A DNA stretch of 64,000 nt from Streptacidiphilus rugosus AM-16. Lineage in GTDB: Bacteria > Actinomycetota > Actinomycetes > Streptomycetales > Streptomycetaceae. The notes under the pieces are model-generated. The model saw only the letters and a program-made list of their open reading frames with translations. It did not search any database and was not told where the DNA came from. Position numbers and translations under genes: made by a program. Below are positions 36,241 to 44,976 of the stretch, in pieces; the stretch's first letter is position 1; each line of letters begins with the position of its first letter. The stretch lies in the NCBI RefSeq assembly GCF_000744655.1, contig NZ_JQMJ01000004.1, positions 5,022,001-5,086,000 of the forward strand, in the 5' to 3' direction.

Positions 36241-37689
36241 TCATCGGCTCGACCGGCCCGGACTCGGCATGGCGGCCGTGGCCGGGGCGGGGGTGAGCCT
36301 CGGTGGGCGGTGGCGGGCGAGGGCGGCGGCGGTGAGGGCGGTGACCGTCATCGCGGCGACGCCGACCAGTGCTGCGGTGGTGTAGGCGTGGTCGTTCGGG
36401 AAGAGACGACCGGTGTCGGTGCCGGCCGCCAGGACCAGGCCGCCCATCGCGCTGCCCAGGGAGTACCCGACGCTGCGGACGACGTAGTTGAAGCTCATCG
36501 CGCTCGACGTCTCGCTCTGTGGTGTGACGGCCAGGATGACACCGGGCATCGCGGCCGAGAAGCTGCCGACGCCGAAGCCCAGCACACCCATCGCGACGAG
36601 CAGTTCGGCCAGGTTCGACCGGGCCGCGGCGAAGAGGACGAACCCGCCGCCGACGACGACCGCGCTGCCGGCCAGGAGCACGGGTGCGTCGACCAGCGTC
36701 CGGACCCGGGGCGTGAGCCTGCCGGCGACGAACCCCAGCACCGAGAACGGGACCAGGACCAGCCCGGCGACGAAGGTGGTCAGTCCGAAGCCGTAGCCGG
36801 CGCTGTGCGGCGTCTGCGCGTACCGCGTGATGAGCGTCAGCAGGAGGTACATGCCGCTCCCGCCGACGAACATGGCGATGTTCGCTCCGGCGACCGCCGG
36901 GTGCCGTACCGCGCGGACATCGACCAGGGGCGTCCTGCTGCGCAGCTCGGAAACGGTCCACACGCACAGCAGGAACACGGCGGCGACGGCGAGGACCACC
37001 GCCACGGCGAGGTGACGGCTCCACAGGCTCTGCCGGCCGGCCAGGAAGAGGACGAGGAACAGCCCGCCCGCCAGGACGAGCGCGCCCGCCAGGTTCACGT
37101 GGGCGGATCGGCCTTCGGGAGCCGCGGGTACGGAACGCCAGGCGGTCAGGAGGGCGACAGCGGTGACGAACAGGCCGAATCCGTAGGCCGCCCGCACGCC
37201 GCCCGTCTCGGCGAGCAGCGCGGTGAGCGGGTAGCCGACGCCGGCGCCGATGATCGAGACCACCGAGATCAGGGCGATCGTCGCCGCGCTGCGCTCCTCG
37301 GGAAGGTGGTCCCGGGCCACGCCCATCATCAGCGCCGTCAGACCGAGCCCGACGCCTTGGGCCGCGCGACCGACGAGCAACCCCGCGAACGGCAGCGGCA
37401 GCACGGTGAGCGCACTGCCGACGACGACGATCGCCAGCGTGGCGAGGATCGTGGCCCGCCGGTGCGGGCCGGCTCCGAGCCGGCCCAGGACGGGCGTGGC
37501 GACGGCGCCGCTGAGAAGTGCGACGGTCAGCGTCCACTGCGCACTGTCGAGCGACACGTGGAACGTGGTCGCCACGCTGGTGATCAGCGGCGTCCCGAGG
37601 CTGCCGACCGCCGCCACGACCAGGGCGATGAACATCAGGGCGGGGACCAGCGACCGCGCCTCGGACCGCTCAGGGGTGCGCCCGGTCAC
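36241..37689 (-). CDS. MFS transporter coupled to a MarR regulator
   Basis: A 482-residue transporter with about 14 hydrophobic helices. It has TPLITSVATTFHVSLDSAQWTLTVALLSGAVATPVLGRLGAGPHRR as the first helices and the loop motif, and GRAAQGVGLGLTALMMGVARDHLPEERSA as the helix 4-5 region. The type is that of the multidrug DHA families. The start is GTG at 37689, which overlaps the stop of the MarR gene as GTGA. That coupling implies that the MarR protein regulates this pump. Exported compounds are unknown. Confidence 0.88.
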   Translation of the reverse strand: MTGRTPERSEARSLVPALMFIALVVAAVGSLGTPLITSVATTFHVSLDSAQWTLTVALLSGAVATPVLGRLGAGPHRRATILATLAIVVVGSALTVLPLPFAGLLVGRAAQGVGLGLTALMMGVARDHLPEERSAATIALISVVSIIGAGVGYPLTALLAETGGVRAAYGFGLFVTAVALLTAWRSVPAAPEGRSAHVNLAGALVLAGGLFLVLFLAGRQSLWSRHLAVAVVLAVAAVFLLCVWTVSELRSRTPLVDVRAVRHPAVAGANIAMFVGGSGMYLLLTLITRYAQTPHSAGYGFGLTTFVAGLVLVPFSVLGFVAGRLTPRVRTLVDAPVLLAGSAVVVGGGFVLFAAARSNLAELLVAMGVLGFGVGSFSAAMPGVILAVTPQSETSSAMSFNYVVRSVGYSLGSAMGGLVLAAGTDTGRLFPNDHAYTTAALVGVAAMTVTALTAAALARHRPPRLTPAPATAAMPSPGRSSR

Positions 37690-38144
37690 CGCTTCGGCCC
37701 TTCGTGGTACTGGCTTTCGAGCTCCGCCAGGTGCGCCAGCGCCGGAAGCGCCGCCACCAGGGCCTCGACCTCGTCGTCGGCGAGTTCGTCGATCAGCCGC
37801 GCGAACGCCTCGACGCCCGCCTGGTGCCGCGTCCGGACGTACGACGCGCCGGCCTCGGTCAGACACACCAGCGTGACCCGCCGGTCGGACGCCTCACCCC
37901 TCCTCTCGACCAGTCCCGACTCCTCCATCACCCGGACCAGCACGGTCATCGCGGGCTGGGTGACACCCTCGATCGCGGCCAGATCGGTGATCCGTCGCGG
38001 GCCGGTCCTGTGCAGGGTGGCCAGGGTGGCGGCGGACGTGATGCTCATGTCGCGCGGAAGGCGCCTCACGGCCCTGGTGGCCAGCCCGTAGAGGGCCGAC
38101 CCGATCGCAGTGGACGCGCCGCGGGTGGGGTCTTGACGGCTCAT
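37686..38144 (-). CDS. MarR-family transcriptional regulator
   Basis: A 152-residue winged-helix regulator. The DNA-binding part reads ITDLAAIEGVTQPAMTVLVRVMEESGLVERRGEASDRRVTLVCLTEAG, with the conserved DRR in the wing. The flanking helices form the dimer interface. The ATG at 38144 is chosen over the upstream TTG at 38159, which would add five residues; neither has a clear ribosome binding site. The gene is coupled to the MFS gene after it and divergent from a DUF1330-like gene, with a palindromic AT-rich region between them. Confidence 0.88.
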   Translation of the reverse strand: MSRQDPTRGASTAIGSALYGLATRAVRRLPRDMSITSAATLATLHRTGPRRITDLAAIEGVTQPAMTVLVRVMEESGLVERRGEASDRRVTLVCLTEAGASYVRTRHQAGVEAFARLIDELADDEVEALVAALPALAHLAELESQYHEGPKR

Positions 38145-38152
38145 GAGTGAAG

Positions 38153-38190
38153 CATACAAGATTTATATGAATCGTTTATACATCTGGCCG
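38153..38190. promoter_or_regulatory. Probable MarR operator and divergent promoters
   Basis: This AT-rich stretch in an otherwise GC-rich genome holds the palindrome GATT-TATATG-AATC (38160-38173) within a wider imperfect inverted repeat (ATACAAG to CGTTTAT). It lies between the divergent MarR and DUF1330-like genes and overlaps the likely promoters of both. Confidence 0.5.
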
Positions 38191-38206
38191 ATCACAGGAG
38201 GTCTCC

Positions 38207-38500
38207 ATGGCCAAGGGCTACTGGGCCAGCGTCTACCCCGCCGTTTCCGACCCTGAGACGCTGACCGCCTACAACGAGCTGGCGGGCCCGGCGGTCCGGG
38301 CTGCGGGCGGGCGCGTCCTCTCCCGTGGCGCTCGAGTCGTCGCCCACGAGGCCGGAATCGCCCACCGTGTCGTTCTGATCGAGTTCGACAGCTTCGAAGA
38401 GGCGGTCGCGGCATACGAGAGCGAGGCGTACCAGAAGGCGCTGGCGGCCCTGCCCGCCGGCTTCGAGCGCGATCTGCGCATCGTCGAGGGCGTCGACTGA
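38207..38500 (+). CDS. DUF1330-like protein
   Basis: A 97-residue protein with the dimeric ferredoxin-like pattern of DUF1330: KGYWASVYPAVSDPETLTAYNELAGPAVRAAGGRVLSRG, then HRVVLIEFDSFEEAVAAYESEAYQKALA. An AGGAGG site is ideally placed before the ATG. Function of the family is unknown. The divergent arrangement with the MarR/MFS pair and the shared operator region suggest the same inducing signal, for example a toxic small molecule. Confidence 0.85.
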   Translation: MAKGYWASVYPAVSDPETLTAYNELAGPAVRAAGGRVLSRGARVVAHEAGIAHRVVLIEFDSFEEAVAAYESEAYQKALAALPAGFERDLRIVEGVD

Positions 38501-38542
38501 CCGGCCGCCGCCGTCACGTCCGGTGAACCACGGGCCGGAGCG

Positions 38543-38962
38543 TCAGAAGGGCGGCCAGTCGGCACCGGGCGGCGGCGCGGGCCGCGCCCGCTCCCGCTTC
38601 TCACCTCGCACGTCAACGGGCCAGCGGCTGTCGATGACGACGGCTGCCGCCCTGCATCCCGGGCAGGCGTCGTCCCATTCGGGGACCCACGGGTAGGGCG
38701 TGGGGACCACGTCCTCCCGCTGCATGCCGCACAAGGTCGCGCCGAACCAGCCGTACGCGTGGGAGACGCCAGTGGGAAGTTCCGCGGCCTCGGCGCGCTC
38801 CCACCGCAGGTGCGCGGGCTCGTACCACGACCGGCTGACCAGGCCGGGATGAGCCCCCAGCTCGGTCCACGCGTAGCACCAGGAGCAGGCCCACCGTTCC
38901 TTCACCCGCGGGTCCGCCTTCGGCACTTGTCGCATCTCGTGCCCGCACACGTCACACACCAC
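38543..38962 (-). CDS. Small zinc-ribbon-like hypothetical protein
   Basis: A 139-residue protein with three CxxC pairs: CDVCGHE at the start, CSWCYAW at about residue 26, and CPGCRAA at about residue 100. These could bind one or two zinc ions. Between them are tryptophan-rich stretches and the C-terminal tail is Pro/Arg-rich. The GTG at 38962 has GGAAGGA upstream. I do not recognise the family. Confidence 0.65.
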   Translation of the reverse strand: MVCDVCGHEMRQVPKADPRVKERWACSWCYAWTELGAHPGLVSRSWYEPAHLRWERAEAAELPTGVSHAYGWFGATLCGMQREDVVPTPYPWVPEWDDACPGCRAAAVVIDSRWPVDVRGEKRERARPAPPPGADWPPF

Positions 38963-39086
38963 GGGCCGATCCTTCCACCCGGCCCGACAGCGTGGTCCGG
39001 GCCCCGTCGCCCCACGGAGGCCGCGACGTCCGCGAAGGCCGCGAAGGCCGCACGATCGTCGGAAGGCTCGACGCCCTCATGGGCCG

Positions 39087-39989
39087 TCAGGCCGGCGGCG
39101 TGGCCCGGTCCACCGCGAGGGATCGGCGTTCCTGGCGGACCCCCAGCGCGGCGGTGAGGGCCAGGCTCGCGGCGATCAGGCCCTCGGCCCAGAAGAAGGC
39201 GACGTAGTCGATCAGGGAGCCGATCGGCGGGCTGCCGGGAGCGGCGTTGCGCAGGCCCACGAGGGCGAACAGGGTGGCCGCCATCCATCCGAGCGCCGGC
39301 CAGACCATGCCCTGACGGCGGCGGGCCAGGACCTCGGCCCCGGCCAGGACGGCCAGGGCCAGCGCCCACATCGCGATCATCATGAACCAGGCCAGGATGA
39401 AGGTGCCGCGCGAGCGGCTCGCCCGGGCGTCGAGCCGTGCGGCCTGTCCGGCTGTCGCGCTCCTGGTGGGCTTGACCACGAAGAACGAGTCGGAGTCGCT
39501 GAAGGTCAGCGAGAGCGGCACCGGGTGTCCGTTCACCGTGGCGATCCAGCCGGCCGAGACGTCGTAGCGGTCGAAGGGGTAGTCGGTCGGGGTGCCGTTG
39601 TTGAGGCCCGCAGTGACCACCTGGAGCGGCGCGGGCTCGCCGGGCGTGGTGTGGAAGGTCGTGGTGGTCAGCGAGACCGTGGTGATCTCCACGTCCTTGG
39701 TGAAGACGATCGAGTCGGGCTCCTCGGCGAGCGAGCCGTGCGGGATCGCGAAGACGGAGAGGGAGAGCTCCAGCGCCGAGGTGTCCACGCCCTGGCTGGT
39801 GACGTCGAGTTCGATCCAGTCGTTCGCGGTCGGGTTGCCGATGACGGCGACCTGCTGGCGGCTGTTCCGTTCGTTGAGATAGAGCCCGACGCCCGCGCCG
39901 CAGAGCAGCGCGACCAGCAGCGCGAGGACGATCGGGTGCCGCAGCCTCCGCAGCCCGGCTCGGCGGCGCGGTCCGGCCACCGGCCTCAT
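39087..39989 (-). CDS. DUF4436-like membrane protein coupled to a deiminase gene
   Basis: A 300-residue membrane protein. A basic N-terminus and one helix (PIVLALLVALLCGAGVGLYL) lead to an extracytoplasmic domain of about 160 residues, beta-rich, with VTSQGVDTSALELSLSVFAIPHG and PTDYPFDRYDVSAGWI. Three more helices follow (TFILAWFMMIAMWALALAVLAG, VWPALGWMAATLFALVGL and a last one ending in ALGV). This is the layout of DUF4436. The ATG overlaps the stop of the upstream exported agmatine deiminase-like gene by four bases. The two are therefore made together and may act together at the membrane surface. Confidence 0.8.
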   Translation of the reverse strand: MRPVAGPRRRAGLRRLRHPIVLALLVALLCGAGVGLYLNERNSRQQVAVIGNPTANDWIELDVTSQGVDTSALELSLSVFAIPHGSLAEEPDSIVFTKDVEITTVSLTTTTFHTTPGEPAPLQVVTAGLNNGTPTDYPFDRYDVSAGWIATVNGHPVPLSLTFSDSDSFFVVKPTRSATAGQAARLDARASRSRGTFILAWFMMIAMWALALAVLAGAEVLARRRQGMVWPALGWMAATLFALVGLRNAAPGSPPIGSLIDYVAFFWAEGLIAASLALTAALGVRQERRSLAVDRATPPA

Positions 39990-41173
39990 GAGGCGGATGC
40001 CTGCGGCGAGGCGGCCCCGAGCCTTGGCTGCTGCTGGGTCGAGCAGTGGATGCCGCCGCCGCCCGAGGCGACGGCGTTGATGGAGACCTGGACGACGTCG
40101 CGCCCGGGATGCAGCTCGCGCAGGGTCGAGGCGGCCTTGTCGTCGGCCGCCCGGTCGCCGAAACGGGGCGCGATCACGGCGCCGTTCACGACGTAGTAGT
40201 TGAGATAGGTGGCCAGGAAGTCGTTGCCGGTCCCCTGGATCTTGTTGAAGTCGGGTTCGGTGATCTCGACGACCCGCAGGCTGCGGCCGGCGGCGTCGGT
40301 GGCCTGCCGCAGCACGGTGAGGGCCTGGTCCGAGGCGGCCGACCAGATGTCCGGCGGGGTGTCCGGGCCCGGCCGGTGCAGCGCGACGACGCCGGGCTCG
40401 ACGAAGCGGGCGAGCGCGTCGACGTGGCAGTCGGTGATGTCCTTGCCGGCCACTCCCCGGAACCAGATGACCTTGTCCACCCCGAACAGGTCCATCAGCG
40501 CGGCCTCGATGTCGTCGCGGCTGCGCCCGGGGTTGCGGTTGCTGTTGACCAGCGAGCTCTCCGTGGCCATCAGGGTGCCCTCGCCGTCGATCTCGATGGC
40601 CCCGCCCTCCCCGGTGATCGGCGCCTGGATGCGCCGGATCCGGTACCTGCTCAGCAGGTTCGCGGCCACCCGGCTGTCGGCGGCGTGGGTCTGCTTGCCG
40701 CCCCAGCCGTTGAAGTTCAGGTCCACCCCGGCGAGCCCGGCCGGGCCGGTGACGAAGGTCGGCCCCGTGTCGCGCGCCCACAGGTCGTCGACCTGCAGCG
40801 GAATGACCTCGACGTCGTTGCCGCACTGCTGCTGGGCCTGGTCCGCCTGGTCGGGGCGGGCCATCAGCACGACCGGCTCGTACGAGGCGATGGCCCTGGC
40901 GACGGCGGCGATGTCCTGCCGCACCGCGCCGAGCTGGTCGCCCCAGACCTCGCTGAGAGCGGGCCAGGCCATGAAGGTGCGCTCGTGCTCCAGCCATTCG
41001 GCGGGCATCGCGTAACCGCTCGACGCGGGACTTCCGCCTTCCGAGGCGGCGCCCGAAGGGCTCGGGGCGCTGTTGTCCGCACCGCTGGAGCCGCAGCCCG
41101 CCAGGGCGGCCGCGGTGAGCACGCCCGCTCCGGCCCGGAGCAGGCTGCGTCGGTTCAGGTCGGGCTGGTGCAT
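39986..41173 (-). CDS. Tat-exported lipoprotein of the agmatine deiminase family (AIH-1)
   Basis: A 395-residue protein of the agmatine deiminase/PAD_porph family. These enzymes hydrolyse a guanidino group to a ureido group and ammonia through a cysteine nucleophile. The N-terminus has a twin-arginine signal (NRRSLLRAG, RR at 8-9) and a lipobox with Cys27, so it is predicted to be folded, exported and lipid-anchored. Active-site motifs are all present: LWARDTGPTF, GEGGAIEIDG, ITDCHVDALARF and GGGGIHCSTQQQP with Cys377. The ATG at 41173 is preferred over TTG at 41206 because it gives a normal signal peptide. Agmatine is the usual substrate; an exported enzyme might use another guanidino compound. 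Confidence 0.9.
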   Translation of the reverse strand: MHQPDLNRRSLLRAGAGVLTAAALAGCGSSGADNSAPSPSGAASEGGSPASSGYAMPAEWLEHERTFMAWPALSEVWGDQLGAVRQDIAAVARAIASYEPVVLMARPDQADQAQQQCGNDVEVIPLQVDDLWARDTGPTFVTGPAGLAGVDLNFNGWGGKQTHAADSRVAANLLSRYRIRRIQAPITGEGGAIEIDGEGTLMATESSLVNSNRNPGRSRDDIEAALMDLFGVDKVIWFRGVAGKDITDCHVDALARFVEPGVVALHRPGPDTPPDIWSAASDQALTVLRQATDAAGRSLRVVEITEPDFNKIQGTGNDFLATYLNYYVVNGAVIAPRFGDRAADDKAASTLRELHPGRDVVQVSINAVASGGGGIHCSTQQQPRLGAASPQASAS

Positions 41174-41377
41174 GGCGCCCCGATCGGCAGGCAGAGCGGT
41201 TTTCAAGGCTTCGACGAATTATGTCGCTTTTGTTCCGCCTGCTCCCGGTCCCTCGGCCGTCCGGGCGAGCCCGGCCGCCCCTCACCATGAGCCCTGACCA
41301 GCACTTCCCTGGTTCCCGCTCGGGTGGGCCCGCCCTCGGTACCCCACGCACCGGGGACAGGCCCACCGGTTCGGGCC

Positions 41378-42184
41378 CTACAGCGCGCGGCGGGCCGCCG
41401 CGATGCGCTTCGGGTCCCAGCCGGGGCGCGGGACGGAGTCCAGCAGCAGCCGGGCGTAGGGGTGTCGCGGGTCGTCGAGGACCTCGGCGGTCGGCCCCGC
41501 CTCGACGATCCGCCCGTTCCGCATGACCACCACGTCGTCGGTGACGCAGCGGACCACACCCAGGTCGTGGGTGATGAAGAGGTAGCCGATGCCGGTCTCG
41601 CCGCGGATGTCGGCGAGCAGGTTGAGGATCTGCGCCTGCACCGAGACGTCCAGTGCGGCCACCGCCTCGTCCAGCACCAGCACCGTCGGTTCGACCGCCA
41701 GCGCACGGGCGATGGCGACCCGCTGGCGCTGGCCGCCGGACAGCTGCCGGGGCAGCGCTCCGGCCTCCCGCGAGCCGAGGCCGACCTGGTCGAGCAGTTC
41801 GCCGATGCGGCGCTCGTGGTCGGCCCTGCCCTGGGGGAAGTGCAGCCGCAGCGTCTCGCGCAGCACGTCGTGGACGGTGGTGCGGGGATCGAGCGAGAGG
41901 AAGGGGTCCTGGAAGACCATCTGCACCTCGCGGGCCCGCTCCAGGCGGTTCGCCCGCCCGCGCCCCGCGGGCCCCGACCGGTCCCTGCCGCGGACCAGGA
42001 CCTCACCGGCGTCGGCCCGCTCCAGACCGACGACGATGCGCGCGGTGGTCGTCTTTCCGGAGCCCGACTCCCCCACGATCCCCAGCGATTCGCCCCTGGC
42101 GAGGCTGAACGAGACGTCGTGGACGGCCTGGACGCTGCCGAACGCCCGGTGCAGCCCGGTCACTTCGAGGACGGTCTCAGTCAT
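41378..42184 (-). CDS. Oligopeptide/nickel-type ABC transporter ATP-binding protein (DppF-like)
   Basis: A 268-residue ATPase. Walker A (GESGSGKTT), Q-loop in MVFQDPFLSLDPR, signature [15 protein letters not shown] and Walker B VLVLDEAVAALD are in place. The C-terminal region DDPRHPYARLLLDSVP is the oligopeptide/dipeptide transporter type. The first eight bases of the gene overlap the end of the DppD-like gene. It is the last gene of a five-gene import operon. The transported substrate cannot be read from this subunit. Confidence 0.92.
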   Translation of the reverse strand: MTETVLEVTGLHRAFGSVQAVHDVSFSLARGESLGIVGESGSGKTTTARIVVGLERADAGEVLVRGRDRSGPAGRGRANRLERAREVQMVFQDPFLSLDPRTTVHDVLRETLRLHFPQGRADHERRIGELLDQVGLGSREAGALPRQLSGGQRQRVAIARALAVEPTVLVLDEAVAALDVSVQAQILNLLADIRGETGIGYLFITHDLGVVRCVTDDVVVMRNGRIVEAGPTAEVLDDPRHPYARLLLDSVPRPGWDPKRIAAARRAL

Positions 42185-43169
42185 GGCCGGCGCTCCCTGC
42201 GAGTTGGTCGGCGAGCTGGTCGCTGTGGTGACAGGCGACCAGCCGGAGCGGCTCGTCGCGCACCGGCCGGTGCGGCGGCAGTTCCTCGCGGCACTCCTGC
42301 GTGGCGAAGACGCAGCGGGCGGCGAACGGACAGCCCGTCAGCTCCTCGCGCAGGCTGGGCGGCTGGCCCTCGATGGCGGACAGCCGGCCCTGCGGGGCGT
42401 CGAGGCGGGGCGTGGACCGCAGCAGCGCGGCGGTGTAGGGGTGGCGCGGCCGCTGGAACAGCGCCTCGGCCGGGCCGGTCTCGGCGATCCGGCCGGCGTA
42501 CATGACGTACACCCGGTCGCTGATGGCCGCGGCCAGACCCAGGTCGTGGGTGACGAACAGCAGACCGGTGCCGAAGCGGTCGCGCAGGTCGCCGAGCAGT
42601 CCCACGACCTCGGCCTGGGTGGTGACGTCCAGCGCGGTGGTGGGCTCGTCGGCCAGGATCAGGGCCGGATCGCCCATCAGGGCAGCGGCGATGACGACGC
42701 GTTGCAGCATGCCTCCGGAGAGCTGGCCCGGGTACTGCCGCAGCACCCGGTCGCCCAGACCCACGGCGTCCAGCATCTGCACGGCCCGTTCGGCGGCCTC
42801 GGCCGCCGCCAGGTCGGCGTTCAGGCGCAGGCTCTCGGTGAGGAAGTCGCCGATCCTGCGCAGCGGGTTGATGGCCGCCCGCGGGTCCTGGAAGATCATC
42901 GCCGCGGTGTGGGTGCGCAGCCGCCGCAGCGCCTTGGCGTCCATGGTCAGGACGTCCTCGCCCTGGACCCGGACCACGCCCTCGGTGCCGGCGCCCGGCG
43001 GCAGCAGCCGCAGCACGCTGCGCGAGGTGAGGGACTTGCCCGAGCCCGACTCGCCGACCAGCGCCACGGTCTCGCGTTCGGCGACCCGCAGGTCGACGCC
43101 GGCCAGCACCGGCCGGGCGGCGCCGGGGAGGCTCAGTCGCAGCCCCCGGATGTCGAGGGTGTCGGTCAT
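42177..43169 (-). CDS. Oligopeptide/nickel-type ABC transporter ATP-binding protein (DppD-like)
   Basis: A 330-residue ATPase with Walker A (GESGSGKSL), signature LSGGMLQRVVIAAAL and Walker B LILADEPTTALD. The C-terminal oligopeptide-transporter extension carries cysteines in GCPFAARCVFATQECREELP. In DppD/OppD proteins this CxxRC-type region can bind an iron-sulphur cluster. The start overlaps the permease stop by four bases (ATGA). Confidence 0.92.
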   Translation of the reverse strand: MTDTLDIRGLRLSLPGAARPVLAGVDLRVAERETVALVGESGSGKSLTSRSVLRLLPPGAGTEGVVRVQGEDVLTMDAKALRRLRTHTAAMIFQDPRAAINPLRRIGDFLTESLRLNADLAAAEAAERAVQMLDAVGLGDRVLRQYPGQLSGGMLQRVVIAAALMGDPALILADEPTTALDVTTQAEVVGLLGDLRDRFGTGLLFVTHDLGLAAAISDRVYVMYAGRIAETGPAEALFQRPRHPYTAALLRSTPRLDAPQGRLSAIEGQPPSLREELTGCPFAARCVFATQECREELPPHRPVRDEPLRLVACHHSDQLADQLAGSAGHD

Positions 43170-44020
43170 CGGTCCCTCCTGGCGACCTGGTCGGCCCAGC
43201 GCTCGCCGACGACGTTGAAGGCGACGACCGTCAGCACGATCGCGACGCAGGGCAGGATCGCGGAGAGCGGGTATCCGGCCTGGATCGCGCTCTCACCGTC
43301 GAAGACCATCCGGCCCCAGTCGGGAATCAGCGCCGGGACGCCGAGACCGAGGAAGGAGAGTCCGGCCAGGTCGATCAGGGCGTAGCCGAAGTTGATGGTG
43401 GACTGCGCCAGGATCACCGGCGCGATGTTGGGCAGCACGTGGCGCAGACAGATCTGCGGCCCGGAGTGGCCCTGCACGCGGTACGCCTCGACGTAGGGGC
43501 GTTCCCGCTCGGCCAGCACCAGCGAGCGGGTGAGCCGGCTGACATAGGGCAGGTAGGCCACACCGAGCGCGATGACCGGGGCGGTCAGGCCCTCCCCGTA
43601 GACGGAGACGATCAGCAGGGCCAGCAGCAGGCCGGGGAAGGCGAAGACCAGCTCGGTGCTGCGCGAGAGCAGCGAGTCGAGCCAGCCTCCGCGCCAGCCG
43701 GCCGCGACGCCGACCACGACGCCGGCGATCGTGGAGAAGACCACCACGCCCAGCGGGCCGAGCAGCGAGGTGCGGGCGCCGGTGATCAGCCGCGACGCGG
43801 TGTCGCGTCCGGAGCCGTCGACGCCGAGGGGGTGGGCGGCGGAGGGTCCGGCCAGCGCGTTGCCGAGGTCCACGGCGTTGGGGTCGTGCGGGGAGAGCCA
43901 CGGCGTGAACAGGGCGAGCACCACGACGAGCCCGAGGAAGCCCAGACAGAGCAGGTACCGCCAGGAGCGGTCGGTCCTGACGCGGGCGAGGCCCGGTCGG
44001 CGGACGACGGTGAGGGTCAT
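43166..44020 (-). CDS. Oligopeptide/nickel-type ABC transporter permease (DppC-like)
   Basis: A 284-residue membrane protein. The N-terminal domain HPLGVDGSGRDTASRLITGARTSL is the typical OppC_N segment, followed by five or six helices and the EAA loop (ERPYVEAYRVQGHSGPQICLRHVLPNI). The ATG at 44020 overlaps the stop of the DppB-like gene. The longer frame further upstream is antisense-like coding and was not used. Confidence 0.9.
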   Translation of the reverse strand: MTLTVVRRPGLARVRTDRSWRYLLCLGFLGLVVVLALFTPWLSPHDPNAVDLGNALAGPSAAHPLGVDGSGRDTASRLITGARTSLLGPLGVVVFSTIAGVVVGVAAGWRGGWLDSLLSRSTELVFAFPGLLLALLIVSVYGEGLTAPVIALGVAYLPYVSRLTRSLVLAERERPYVEAYRVQGHSGPQICLRHVLPNIAPVILAQSTINFGYALIDLAGLSFLGLGVPALIPDWGRMVFDGESAIQAGYPLSAILPCVAIVLTVVAFNVVGERWADQVARRDR

Positions 44021-44976
44021 GCCGCCGCTCCTCTCGTCCCGAGGGTGATCCGCGGGTCGACCAGCGGGAGCACGAGGTCGACCACGAGGTTGACGATCAT
44101 GAACATTCCGACAACGATCAGCGAGATGGCCTGCACGACCGGGAAGTCCTTCGTGGTCGTCGACAGGTCGAGCAACTGCCCGATGCCGTTGACGCTGAAG
44201 GCCGTCTCGACCAGGACGGTGCAGATGAGCAGGGTGGAGACGATCAGGCCGCCCATGGTGAGCACGGTGCCGAGGGTGTTGCGGAACACGTGACGGTGGA
44301 TCACCTGCCGCTCCGGCACCCCCCTGCTGCGGGCCACGGTGACGTGCTCGTGGCCCATGGCCTCCAGCATGGTGCTGCGGGTGACCCGGGCGAGCATGCC
44401 GATCAGGTACAGCGCCAGGGCGATCGCGGGGAGGGTGAGATGCCAGAGCATCTGGACGAACCCGGTGCCGCTGCCGCTGCTGGGGAACCAGCCGAGCTTG
44501 ACGGAGAACAGGCCCTGCAGCAGCACCGCCGCCACGAAGGACGGGGTGCCGACCGCGAACGTGGTCGCCAGCAGGATCGAGGTGTCCGTGGCGCCGCCGC
44601 GGACCGCGCCGACCCAGCCCAGCACCAGGCCGAGGACCACGACCAGGATCAGCGCCATCGCCACCAGCAGCAGCGTGCTGGGCAGTCGGGACGCGAGCAG
44701 CGTGGACACCGGTGTGCGGTACTCGATGGACCGGCCGAAGTCCCCGTGCAGTACCTGGCCGAGCCAGCGCAGGTACTGCTGCCAGAACGGGTCGTCCAGG
44801 TGGTACTGCTCGTTGATCGCCCGCATCGCCTCGGGGGAGGCGGAGCGGCCCGAGAGCAGGAAGCTCGCCGGGTTGCCCGGAGCCAGGTACAGCGCCCCGA
44901 AGATCACGAAGGAGGCGGCCAGCAGGGTCGCCGCCATCTCCGCGACGCGTCGCAGGGCGAAGCGCAGAAAGGTCAT
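44017..44976 (-). CDS. Oligopeptide/nickel-type ABC transporter permease (DppB-like)
   Basis: A 319-residue membrane protein with six helices. The first is LRFALRRVAEMAATLLAASFVIFGALYLAPG. The periplasmic loop contains the typical LDDPFWQQYLRWLGQVLHGDFGRSI, and the EAA loop is HEHVTVARSRGVPERQVIHRHVFRN. The start at 44976 overlaps the stop of the binding-protein gene (ATGA). It forms the channel with the DppC-like subunit. Confidence 0.91.
   Translation of the reverse strand: MTFLRFALRRVAEMAATLLAASFVIFGALYLAPGNPASFLLSGRSASPEAMRAINEQYHLDDPFWQQYLRWLGQVLHGDFGRSIEYRTPVSTLLASRLPSTLLLVAMALILVVVLGLVLGWVGAVRGGATDTSILLATTFAVGTPSFVAAVLLQGLFSVKLGWFPSSGSGTGFVQMLWHLTLPAIALALYLIGMLARVTRSTMLEAMGHEHVTVARSRGVPERQVIHRHVFRNTLGTVLTMGGLIVSTLLICTVLVETAFSVNGIGQLLDLSTTTKDFPVVQAISLIVVGMFMIVNLVVDLVLPLVDPRITLGTRGAAA

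Noticed and set aside
41360-41377. Hairpin directly after the DppF-like gene
   Set aside because: Only five paired bases with an eight-base loop, too weak to call a terminator.
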